From an uncultured Rhodanobacteraceae bacterium (GTDB lineage Bacteria > Pseudomonadota > Gammaproteobacteria > Xanthomonadales > Rhodanobacteraceae), in NCBI GenBank assembly GCA_913053815.1, contig CAJXGK010000073.1, positions 1 through 7,968 of the forward strand: a DNA stretch of 7,968 nucleotides. The letters are read 5' to 3'. The notes under the pieces were generated by a model, which was not told the origin of the DNA, ran no database searches, and saw only the letters and a list, made by a program, of their open reading frames with translations. Positions 1 through 5,389 of this stretch are shown here, piece after piece (positions within the stretch are counted from its first letter, which is position 1; each line of letters starts with the position of its first letter). A program made the position numbers and the translations under genes.

Positions 1-1
1 C

Positions 2-1750
2 ATGCAGATACGGGCAGAATCTGGAGGGCTCTCACTCACGGTCGAATACCAAAGCAAAATCCCCAGCGTGATCTTGTCTGACCCAACCCGACTGAGACAA
101 ATTCTCATTAATCTCATCAGCAACGCGATCAAGTTCACGGATCGCGGTGGCGTATCCATTCGGGTTAGTCGCCGTTCGGAAACCTCTATTCATCAAGAAT
201 TGTTGTTCACGGTGCGCGATACCGGTATCGGCATCGCCGCCGCCGCCGCCGCCCATCTGTTCCAGCCATTCCAGCAGGCGGACACATCAATCACCCGGCG
301 TTATGGAGGTACCGGACTGGGTCTGACTATTTGCAAGAAGCTCGTTGATCTCATGGGGGGCAAGATTGGTGTGCGCTCTGAGCCCAACCGGGGTTCGGTT
401 TTCTGGTTCAGCGTACCGATGCGCAAGTTTCCCGGCGAACTCGGTGCCGGCCACCAGAACCTCACGGGCCTGCACGCGCTCTATCTGGGTAGTCAACGCG
501 GATTTCAGCAGATCAATGCTCTGCTTACCAATATCGGTATTAAGGCTGATTTTGCCCTCGACACGGCAGACACCCTTTCCCGTCTACACCGCCCAACAGC
601 GCTAGGCCGGGGTTTCAGCTATGCACTCCTGATTGTCGAGTTCGGCGGCGACCCCGACGCAAGCTCCAACCTGGTTTGCACTGTGCTGCGTGACCCGGCC
701 TGCCAGCAAATCCGGGTACTGTTACCCGGTGCACCGCTCGACGCCGGCAGCGAACGGGTCAAGGTTTTACCCCGTGAAACAGACGATATCAGCCTGCGAG
801 CGACCCTCGAAGACCTTTTCGATATCATCAACAAATGCCGTCCTGAACCCCTAATCAGCAAAACATCAACAGCCAATAACTTTACCGACGCACCGCAACA
901 TGGGCGGGTATTGTTAGTCGAGGATCATCCAGTAAATCTGCAAGTGGCTAGAAAATTGCTGCAGCGGTTGGGGCTTAAAATTCTCACCGCCCATCACGGC
1001 GGAGAGGCGGTCGATTGTTTTGAACACGAATCCTTCGATCTGATCCTGATGGACTGCCAGCTACCCATCATGGATGGCTATGCCGCAACCCGTGAAATAC
1101 GCCGTCGTGAAACGAAACGCAAGACCCCGAGCCGGGTACCCATCGTGGCCATGACTGCCCATGCCATGGCCGGAGATCGGGAGCGTTGTCTCGAGTGCGG
1201 GATGGATGATTATCTTTCCAAGCCACTTGATCGGGGTTTGCTTGCTCGCACCCTCAAACAATGGCTACCTGGTAACTCGGCAGGTAAGACCGTACCCTCC
1301 ACAGCGCAGCTCAACACCCGCCAAATTGCCGAAAAGTTCCAATTAGCGCCACCACGGCGAACCAAAAACTGCGTTGCTACGGCCATACCAAGCTCCAGAC
1401 CGGCTACCTCTCCCCTGGATGAGAGCGTCCTGGGTGACCTTGAGGACATCATGGGCGAAGAACTACGACCACTGGTCGAAACCTTCCTGACCGATACTCC
1501 CCGACGCCTGGCCCAACTAACCTTGGCCGCACAAGAGGGGAATATTCAACACATCTCTCAACAGACTCATGACCTCAAGTCGGCCAGCGCCAACCTGGGT
1601 GCGCTCCCTCTGTCCGCACTGGCTAAGACGCTGGAACTTGAAGCCCGCAATGGTCATGTGGATCACCCCGCAGCTCGTGTGCAGACCCTCAAACGAAGTT
1701 TTGCAGCCACCGCTTTCGCTCTCCGTGATCGATACAATCTGCGGCACTGA
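2..1750 (+). CDS. Hybrid sensor histidine kinase, C-terminal part (ATPase, pseudo-receiver, receiver, Hpt); 5' end outside window
   Basis: The reading frame is open from the window edge, and the ATG at 2 lies just before the ATPase domain, so it is probably internal. The sensor and HisKA regions are upstream. Counting from that ATG: the HATPase domain spans about 28-140, with N box N37/N41, G1 box DTGIGI (73-78) and G2 GGTGLGL (102-108). A degenerate receiver-like region at about 155-275 has LLIVEFG where a phosphoacceptor Asp would be expected. A true receiver at about 301-422 has acidic E307/D308, phosphoacceptor D351 in LILMDCQLPIMDG, T385 and K407. A C-terminal Hpt domain at about 472-575 carries the likely phospho-His H523 in THDLKSASANLGA. 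This is the His-Asp-His architecture of BarA/GacS-type kinases, which relay phosphate to a separate response regulator in the cytoplasm. Neither partner nor signal can be told from here. Residues 79-84 are six Ala encoded by six GCC codons. No response regulator gene follows. Confidence 0.93.
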   Translation: MQIRAESGGLSLTVEYQSKIPSVILSDPTRLRQILINLISNAIKFTDRGGVSIRVSRRSETSIHQELLFTVRDTGIGIAAAAAAHLFQPFQQADTSITRRYGGTGLGLTICKKLVDLMGGKIGVRSEPNRGSVFWFSVPMRKFPGELGAGHQNLTGLHALYLGSQRGFQQINALLTNIGIKADFALDTADTLSRLHRPTALGRGFSYALLIVEFGGDPDASSNLVCTVLRDPACQQIRVLLPGAPLDAGSERVKVLPRETDDISLRATLEDLFDIINKCRPEPLISKTSTANNFTDAPQHGRVLLVEDHPVNLQVARKLLQRLGLKILTAHHGGEAVDCFEHESFDLILMDCQLPIMDGYAATREIRRRETKRKTPSRVPIVAMTAHAMAGDRERCLECGMDDYLSKPLDRGLLARTLKQWLPGNSAGKTVPSTAQLNTRQIAEKFQLAPPRRTKNCVATAIPSSRPATSPLDESVLGDLEDIMGEELRPLVETFLTDTPRRLAQLTLAAQEGNIQHISQQTHDLKSASANLGALPLSALAKTLELEARNGHVDHPAARVQTLKRSFAATAFALRDRYNLRH

Positions 1751-1983
1751 AGCCCATGTACCTCGGGTATTTTGACCGCCGCCATGCTCTCCAACCACCA
1801 ACACGGCACTGAATCGGCCAAACTCCGGTATTCATGCTGGGTACCTAGACACCACACTCCCGCCATGGCCCTTTATAAGAAGGTGGGGTGGTCCACATCG
1901 TTGCGCCGGATTAGCCTGTAACGGCGACGCTCGTCTGCGTAACTGCTCCGCCAGTACGATGCTCGTTGCCAACTTCCCTAAGC

Positions 1984-2012
1984 TTGACAATACACACGCC
2001 GCCCTGTCTTAG
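1984..2012 (+). promoter_or_regulatory. Weak candidate sigma70-type promoter upstream of tRNA-Met
   Basis: A consensus -35 TTGACA lies at 1984-1989. At 17-bp spacing the -10 hexamer is TCTTAG (2007-2012), a poor match. Transcription would start near the 2012-2024 dyad, giving a leader of about 110 nt before the tRNA. An alternative is TTGCGC (2036-2041), 17 bp, TACACT (2059-2064). Neither is strong, so this is inference from hexamer matching only. Confidence 0.2.
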
Positions 2013-2080
2013 TCCATATTGGACAACACTGTTTCTTGCGCAGGCCTCATACGGGCCATACACTATGCAGCCCTTACAAC

Positions 2081-2117
2081 CACGGTAATGGTGGCCCCCC
2101 ATACGACCCATACCGTG
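2081..2117 (+). repeat. Inverted repeat/hairpin in the tRNA-Met 5' leader
   Basis: CACGGTA (2081-2087) is the perfect reverse complement of TACCGTG (2111-2117). With one bulged A (2088) the stem gains TGG (2089-2091) pairing with CCA (2108-2110), for 10 bp in all. It ends 12 nt before the first base of the tRNA. It could be a leader structure near the RNase P site, a protein site, or chance. No U-run follows, so it is not a typical terminator. Confidence 0.3.
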
Positions 2118-2129
2118 ATGTGATCTTGT

Positions 2130-2206
2130 GGTGATGTAGCTCAGCTGGTTAGAGCGGTGCACTCATAATGCACAGGTCGGCGGTTCGAGCCCGCCCATCA
2201 CCACCA
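2130..2206 (+). tRNA. tRNA-Met (anticodon CAT), probably elongator
   Basis: The 77-nt sequence folds as a complete cloverleaf. The acceptor stem is GGTGATG (2130-2136) with CATCACC (2196-2202), the discriminator is A, and CCA (2204-2206) is encoded. The D arm is GCTC-AGCTGGTTA-GAGC. The anticodon stem is GTGCA/TGCAC around loop CTCATAA, with CAT at 2164-2166. The variable loop is AGGTC and the T arm GGCGG-TTCGAGC-CCGCC. The first base pair is G-C, which argues against initiator tRNA. The D loop (AGCTGGTTA) resembles elongator tRNA-Met more than the shorter loop of the lysidine-modified tRNA-Ile2, but the CAT anticodon alone cannot exclude Ile2. The IS50-like element begins 22 nt after the CCA. 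Confidence 0.93.
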
Positions 2207-2214
2207 GTAAGTAT

Positions 2215-2228
2215 CCCCCGGCAAAGCC
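2215..2228 (+). terminator. Left half of a tRNA-Met terminator split by the IS50-like element
   Basis: CCCCCGGC AAA GCC begins 8 nt after the tRNA CCA end and stops at the IS tip. Joined to GCCGGGGG and CTTTAT from the far side (3724-3736), it would make an 8-bp G+C stem with a 3-nt loop and a short T-rich tail at the position expected for a tRNA terminator. That this was one uninterrupted hairpin before insertion is inference. The two halves can still pair, but with the whole element between them. Confidence 0.5.
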
Positions 2229-2247
2229 CTGTCTCTTGATCACATCT
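2229..2247 (+). repeat. Terminal inverted repeat of IS50-like element (transposase 3' side)
   Basis: This is the 19-bp end CTGTCTCTTGATCACATCT. It pairs with 3699-3717 at 18 of 19 positions. The symmetry continues outward for 14 more bases through the flank (2215-2228 against 3718-3731). Confidence 0.88.
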
Positions 2248-3644
2248 GAGCCGCCATCTGCAGGGCCAGTCGATAGCCTTGAATACGCTCCTGCAGGCGG
2301 ACCCATCCTTTCCACAGTGCGTCCCATCCGGGGCGTCCTGTGGCGTTGGGTGTTCGCAAACCCACCCAGTCTGGCGATGGCCAAACAGACCCAGTGCAAT
2401 GAGGGAGCCTGATCGGGCCGTGCACGCGGCTCGCCGGTGAGCCACAACACATGCCATTCCTCGGGCGTCAGCACCGTATCGCAAGCGGTGCCTGGATCGT
2501 CACCGGCCGTGGCGTGCAGGTGCTCGCGTAGCGGCAGCAGACGCACGGCCAGGAACGCCGTGATTACCAGCATGCGCTCCAGGTTCTGGGCGCTTTGGAA
2601 GCGCTGGCGTTCCACCCCGACGCTGCTCTTCCAGGCCTTGTGGTACTCCTCGATACGCCAGCGCAGTTCGTAGTACCTCACGATGCGTCGAACTTGTTCG
2701 GCGCTGTCGACCGGTTCGCTCGTCAGCAACACCCAACGCAAGGCTGGCTCGCCCGCAAGGGGGTCGACCTCCTGTACCAGCACGACATTCACCGAGAGCG
2801 AATCGGCGCCTCGACGATTGGCGGGGGTTTGCAACTGCACTTGCAGACTCCGCAACGCGACGGTCGCCTTACGGGCCCGAGGACCACCACGCTGCGCCGC
2901 TGCGACGGGGTCATGACACAACGTCTGCGCGTCACGGTCCATGGTGGCAAACAGACGCCGAGCTGATGGCAACAGGCAGCGATCCGATTGGGCACGCAAC
3001 ACGAAACGATGGCTTTGTTTGAGCTTGTAGGACAGGTACTCGTAGATATCCGACTCGCGGTCGCAGACCGAGATCGTACGTTTCATGGTCTCGCCCTGAC
3101 GCTCGGCCATGCGTCGTGAGGCCTGTTCCCACTTGAAGCTTTCCTAGTCTTCATACGCCCGCTGCTTGCGCGCGTGTTGCTTGCCATAGGTCGCCGCATC
3201 ACGGCTCCAATGGCGTTGCTCCAGCAGTCCGATCGTGCGCTCACTCACGGACTCCAACAACAAAATCGAATGCACCAGATAGCCGCGGTGCTTGGCCTCC
3301 CGCCGACTTCCTGTCGTGCCCAAACCCGCCGCCGCGGCGTGCGCGTAGCTCACACTGGTCGTGTCCTCGACGGCCAGCAGCACGCCCGGACAGGATGAAG
3401 CTTGGGGTGCGCTCCACCGCAAGCCACCTTCCCGGATCGCTTCGGCTGACACCCCCTCGTTGCGCATCAGTCGGTAACTGCCCAACAGTGCCGCTGACTC
3501 GCCCGCGCAACACTGCGCCATCGAGGCCCCCACCTGTCGCGCCAGCCGCGCCCCTACATCCACCAGGCGCCGGGTACGGCGGCTATCACCCAGATCACAC
3601 GCACCGAACACCTGCTGCGACCACGTCGCTTCATCACCCATCAT
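2240..3644 (-). pseudogene. IS50/Tn5-like transposase, disrupted by amber stop and 1-nt frameshift
   Basis: Restored, this is a DDE transposase of about 467 residues, close to the 476 of Tn5 transposase, which cuts and rejoins the IS ends as a dimer. Catalytic residues remain: first Asp in LAVEDTTSVSY (3363-3365), second Asp in VCDRESDIYEY (codon 3060-3062), and the Y-R-E-K signature in YELRWRIEEYHKAWK, with Glu at 2649-2651. Two lesions are visible. An in-frame TAG at 3144-3146 replaces the first residue of a K-E-S-x-K-W segment as I recall it in Tn5. An extra base near 2342 shifts the frame: before it comes ARLGGFANTQR, and after it the Tn5-like tail GWDALWKGW continues in another frame to a TGA at 2240-2242. 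I chose the ATG at 3644 because GAGG lies 8 nt upstream; a GTG at 3650 is too close to it. TATGAT at 3674-3669 is a possible -10. Confidence 0.9.
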
Positions 3645-3698
3645 GTTCACTACCTCTGCGGGGTTGACATCATAGAGTTACAGGCTATACGTCACTTG

Positions 3699-3717
3699 AA
3701 ATGTGATCAAGAGACAG
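3699..3717 (-). repeat. Terminal inverted repeat of IS50-like element (transposase 5' side)
   Basis: On the minus strand it reads CTGTCTCTTGATCACATTT, one mismatch from the other end. The TTGATC inside it could act as a -35 for the transposase, though spacing to TATAGC is short. Confidence 0.88.
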
Positions 3718-3736
3718 GGCTTTGCCGGGGGCTTTA
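3718..3736 (+). terminator. Right half of the split tRNA-Met terminator
   Basis: GGCTTTGCCGGGGG (3718-3731) is the exact reverse complement of 2215-2228, and CTTTA follows. GCCGGGGG (3724-3731) supplies the descending arm of the proposed terminator, with CTTTAT as a weak T tail. It directly follows the tip of the IS50-like element. Confidence 0.45.
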
Positions 3737-3809
3737 TGGGGGAGCACCTCAAAGACGCCTAAAATCTTGTGAGCCACCCAAAGCGGCTGGCTATACGCCT
3801 AACTTCATT
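3737..3809. other. Short spacer between the two insertion sequences
   Basis: This stretch of about 73 bases has no gene. It should be original sequence downstream of the tRNA if no rearrangement occurred. Its right edge (CATT) does not match the first bases beyond the second element (CACC at 5097). Confidence 0.55.
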
Positions 3810-3836
3810 TGACCTTGCCCTCAAAAAACGTATCCC
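3810..3836 (+). repeat. Left inverted repeat of IS3-family element
   Basis: The first 13 bp, TGACCTTGCCCTC, match the right end perfectly, followed by an AT-rich section with mismatches and a shared ATCCC. TTGACC across the boundary (3809-3814), with TATCCC at 3831-3836, is a weak candidate promoter for orfA. Confidence 0.88.
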
Positions 3837-3872
3837 TTGGCGGTGTGATTCAATTCACCCAAGGAGAACGAT

Positions 3873-4166
3873 ATGACAAAATCAACGCGAGCACGCTACA
3901 CACTCGAATTCAAGCAAGAGGCCGTGCGGTGGGTCGAAGGGGGTCAGAGCCAGGCTGCCGTGGCCAGAACGCTGGATCTGGCCGAGCAAACACTATTCAA
4001 CTGGGTTAAGGCGCATCGGCAAGGCCGGCTCAATGGGGCTGATAACAAGCCGGTGAGTGTCGAGGAAATGGAGATAGCCCGACTGCGCGCTGAGCGGGCG
4101 CGGGTGAAGATGGAGCGCGACATCTTGGGAAAAGCGACGGCGTACTTCGCCAAAGGTGTGAAGTGA
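3873..4166 (+). CDS. IS3-family transposase subunit OrfA
   Basis: The 97-residue protein has the usual OrfA form. An N-terminal helix-turn-helix at about 10-46 includes FKQEAVRWVEGGQSQAAVA and LAEQTLFNWVK, and binds the IS ends. A short Leu/Ile heptad region at about 64-87 (EEMEIARLRAERARVKMERDIL) is a likely dimerising zipper. The ATG is supported by AAGGAG 6 nt upstream (3861-3866). The stop TGA (4164-4166) overlaps the GTG of orfB (4163-4165) in GTGA. OrfA is known in this family to regulate transposition, and is also the N-terminal part of the OrfAB transposase made by -1 frameshifting. The family-typical D-I-L-K-K-A segment here reads DILGKA, which coincides with the frameshift heptamer. 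Confidence 0.93.
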   Translation: MTKSTRARYTLEFKQEAVRWVEGGQSQAAVARTLDLAEQTLFNWVKAHRQGRLNGADNKPVSVEEMEIARLRAERARVKMERDILGKATAYFAKGVK

Positions 4167-4174
4167 AGTACGCC
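4127..4174 (+). promoter_or_regulatory. Candidate programmed -1 frameshift signal (slippery heptamer plus stem-loop)
   Basis: G_GGA_AAA (4127-4133) is in phase with orfA codons GGA (4128-4130) and AAA (4131-4133), so it fits X_XXY_YYZ. After a 5-nt spacer, GGCGTACTTC (4139-4148) pairs perfectly with GAAGTACGCC (4165-4174), a 10-bp stem with a 16-nt loop. A -1 slip here enters an open frame leading straight into orfB (SDGVLRQRCE before the GTG-encoded start), giving an OrfAB fusion of about 395 residues. The orfA stop lies at the loop/stem boundary. The site is where IS3 elements usually carry A_AAA_AAG; the G-rich version is less usual. Function is inferred, geometry is seen. Confidence 0.75.
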
Positions 4175-5059
4175 TTCATCCAGCGTTATCGGCGCATATG
4201 GCCGATCACCGTGCCGTGCCGGGTGCTGCCGACCCGTGTCAGCGGCTACCACGCGTACATCGCACGCCAAGCCCACCCCATAGCACACCGGTATATGGGC
4301 AACGAAGCGCTAACCGTGCACATCAAGGCAGCCCATGCATGGAGCCGTGGTGCCTACGGCTGGCCGCGGATCTGGCGAGCGCTGCGTAACCAAGGCGTTC
4401 ACGTCGGCAAGCAGCGTGTACAGAGGTTGATGCCGCTACACGGCCTCCGCGGCAAGGGCAAGAAACGGTTCAAGGTGACTACCGATAGCAACCATGATCT
4501 GCCGATCGCCCCCAACCTGCTCAACCGCCGGTTCACCGCAGACGCACCCAACAAAGTCTGGGTCGGTGACCTCACCTACCTGGCCACCAATGAGGGCGGG
4601 CTGTTCCTGGCGGTGGTGATCGACTTATTCAGTCGTCAGGTGGTGGGCGGGTCGATGCCCCAGCAAATAACGCGTGACCTCATCATCGGTGCGCTACGCA
4701 TGGCGTGGTTCAAGCGCCATCCGGGTAAGCAGGCTGGACTGATCTTCCATAGCGACCGCGGCAGTCAATATGCCAGTAAAGACTTCCGGGATCTGCTCAA
4801 AGGCTACGCCATCACCCCATCGATGAGTCGTCGTGGCAACTGCTGGGATAATGCTTGTAGCGAAACCTTGTTCGGCTCGCTGAAGGTCGAGCGACTGCAC
4901 GGACAACGCTTACTGACCCGGCGGTACGCTAAAGACGAAACGCTTACCGGGTTGCTCGGGTACAACCGGTCTCGATTACACTCCACCTTGAACTACGTTA
5001 GCCCCATGCAGTTCGAACAACACCGGCTCGATATTCAAGCCGAACAAGCTAGTCCATGA
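4163..5059 (+). CDS. IS3-family transposase catalytic subunit OrfB (DDE)
   Basis: The 298-residue protein has an N-terminal HTH_21-like region at about 35-95 (including GAYGWPRIWRALRNQGV) and a retroviral-integrase-type (rve) core at about 125-285. The catalytic triad is visible: D136 in VWVGDLTYLA, D198 in IFHSDRGSQYAS, and E234 in CWDNACSETLFGSLKVE, with 35 residues between the last two, the DD(35)E spacing of the family. The C-terminal YNRSRLHSTLNYVSPMQFE is also typical. It is probably made mainly as the C-terminal part of OrfAB through the -1 frameshift. The GTG start inside GTGA could allow some coupled initiation. The stop lies 10 nt before the right inverted repeat. No lesion is seen. 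Confidence 0.95.
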   Translation: MKYAFIQRYRRIWPITVPCRVLPTRVSGYHAYIARQAHPIAHRYMGNEALTVHIKAAHAWSRGAYGWPRIWRALRNQGVHVGKQRVQRLMPLHGLRGKGKKRFKVTTDSNHDLPIAPNLLNRRFTADAPNKVWVGDLTYLATNEGGLFLAVVIDLFSRQVVGGSMPQQITRDLIIGALRMAWFKRHPGKQAGLIFHSDRGSQYASKDFRDLLKGYAITPSMSRRGNCWDNACSETLFGSLKVERLHGQRLLTRRYAKDETLTGLLGYNRSRLHSTLNYVSPMQFEQHRLDIQAEQASP

Positions 5060-5069
5060 TCGCGGTTAT

Positions 5070-5096
5070 GGGATCCGAAATTCGAGGGCAAGGTCA
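5070..5096 (-). repeat. Right inverted repeat of IS3-family element
   Basis: Read on the minus strand it begins TGACCTTGCCCTC and matches the left end at 22 of 27 positions. A BamHI-type palindrome GGATCC lies at 5071-5076. Confidence 0.88.
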
Positions 5097-5389
5097 CACC
5101 TTGATTATAAAGCGGCTTACAGGGGATATATTCTGTGTGTAGAAGAGACTGTTTGGTGCGTGACAGTCCTATCCGACTGCCGTCGGTATCCTGACTTGCT
5201 GAGAGACTCGACTTAAGAGCGGTAGTCGCACGTTGGTTCCCAGCCGTGGTCCGCGGTATTGGTACGGCATCCCGGTAGCTTGGAAACTCGCGTACGAAAT
5301 CTTGCGATCCCAAGTGAGATCGTTACAATCAGACTGGTTGCCATAGGTAGGGCAGGCCAAAGGGCGGTGAACCCCCGGGTAAGGGATCA
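5097..5389. other. Intergenic stretch between IS3-family element and the 3' end of flgL
   Basis: I see no convincing gene in these 293 bases. Small open frames on the minus strand have no recognisable content. A small dyad CCGAC-TGCC-GTCGG lies at 5173-5186 without a U-run. No clear terminator for the flgK-flgL operon is visible on the minus strand within this stretch. Confidence 0.5.

Larger units (their letters stand above)
1751..2129. other. Intergenic stretch between kinase gene and tRNA-Met
   Basis: I see no convincing protein gene in these 379 bases. Short open frames on the minus strand have no recognisable content and run into the tRNA. No clear terminator follows the kinase stop. 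Visible small structures are a 13-bp dyad (GTCCA-TAT-TGGAC, 2012-2024), a 14-bp direct repeat with two mismatches (2048-2061 and 2100-2113), and a 7-bp inverted repeat CACGGTA/TACCGTG (2081-2087/2111-2117) ending 12 nt before the tRNA. The promoter of the tRNA must lie in this stretch or upstream of it. Confidence 0.6.
2229..3717 (-). mobile_element. IS50/Tn5-like insertion sequence (IS4 superfamily), degenerate
   Basis: The 1489-bp element is bounded by 19-bp inverted ends (2229-2247 and 3699-3717) matching at 18 of 19 positions. Both begin CTGTCTCTTGATCACAT, which from memory differs by one base from the IS50 inside end. It carries one transposase gene on the minus strand, whose restored frame stops inside the left end, just as IS50 transposase stops inside the IS50 inside end. 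The transposase is broken by a stop and a frameshift, so the copy is probably not autonomous. The 9-bp flanks (GGCAAAGCC left, GGCTTTGCC right) are reverse complements and not an exact direct target duplication. Confidence 0.9.
3810..5096 (+). mobile_element. IS3-family insertion sequence, apparently intact
   Basis: The 1287-bp element is bounded by 27-bp inverted repeats matching at 22 of 27 positions, both starting TGACCTTGCCCTC, with the 5'-TG...CA-3' termini typical of the IS3 family. It contains orfA and orfB in the -1 relation expected for the family, with no stops or frameshifts. The subgroup is not resolved. I see no 3-4 bp direct target duplication (left flank CATT, right flank CACC), unlike most fresh IS3-family insertions. 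Confidence 0.93.

Noticed and set aside
1911..2162. Minus-strand open frame of 83 codons before the tRNA
   Set aside because: It starts within the tRNA antisense sequence, has no recognisable content and no good ribosome-binding site.
2595..2966. Plus-strand open frame of 123 codons within the IS50-like element
   Set aside because: It is antisense to the well-matched transposase and shows no family features.
3683..3797. Repeated GGCTATACG at 3683-3691 (inside the IS50-like end) and 3789-3797 (spacer)
   Set aside because: It is only 9 bp, with poor similarity around it; likely chance.
3944..4288. Minus-strand open frame of 114 codons across the orfA/orfB junction
   Set aside because: It is antisense to two confident IS3 genes and is cysteine/serine/arginine rich in a way typical of shadow frames.
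2229..5096. The two insertion sequences as one composite transposon
   Set aside because: They belong to different families with unrelated ends, and no cargo gene lies between them.
5108..5116. AAAGCGGCT shared with the spacer at about 3780, as a possible target duplication of the IS3 element
   Set aside because: The copies are not adjacent to the element ends (11 bp and about 20 bp away), so they cannot be the duplication.
5173..5186. Dyad CCGAC-TGCC-GTCGG as a flgL terminator
   Set aside because: The stem is only 5 bp, no T-run follows on either strand, and it is over 200 bp from the flgL stop.
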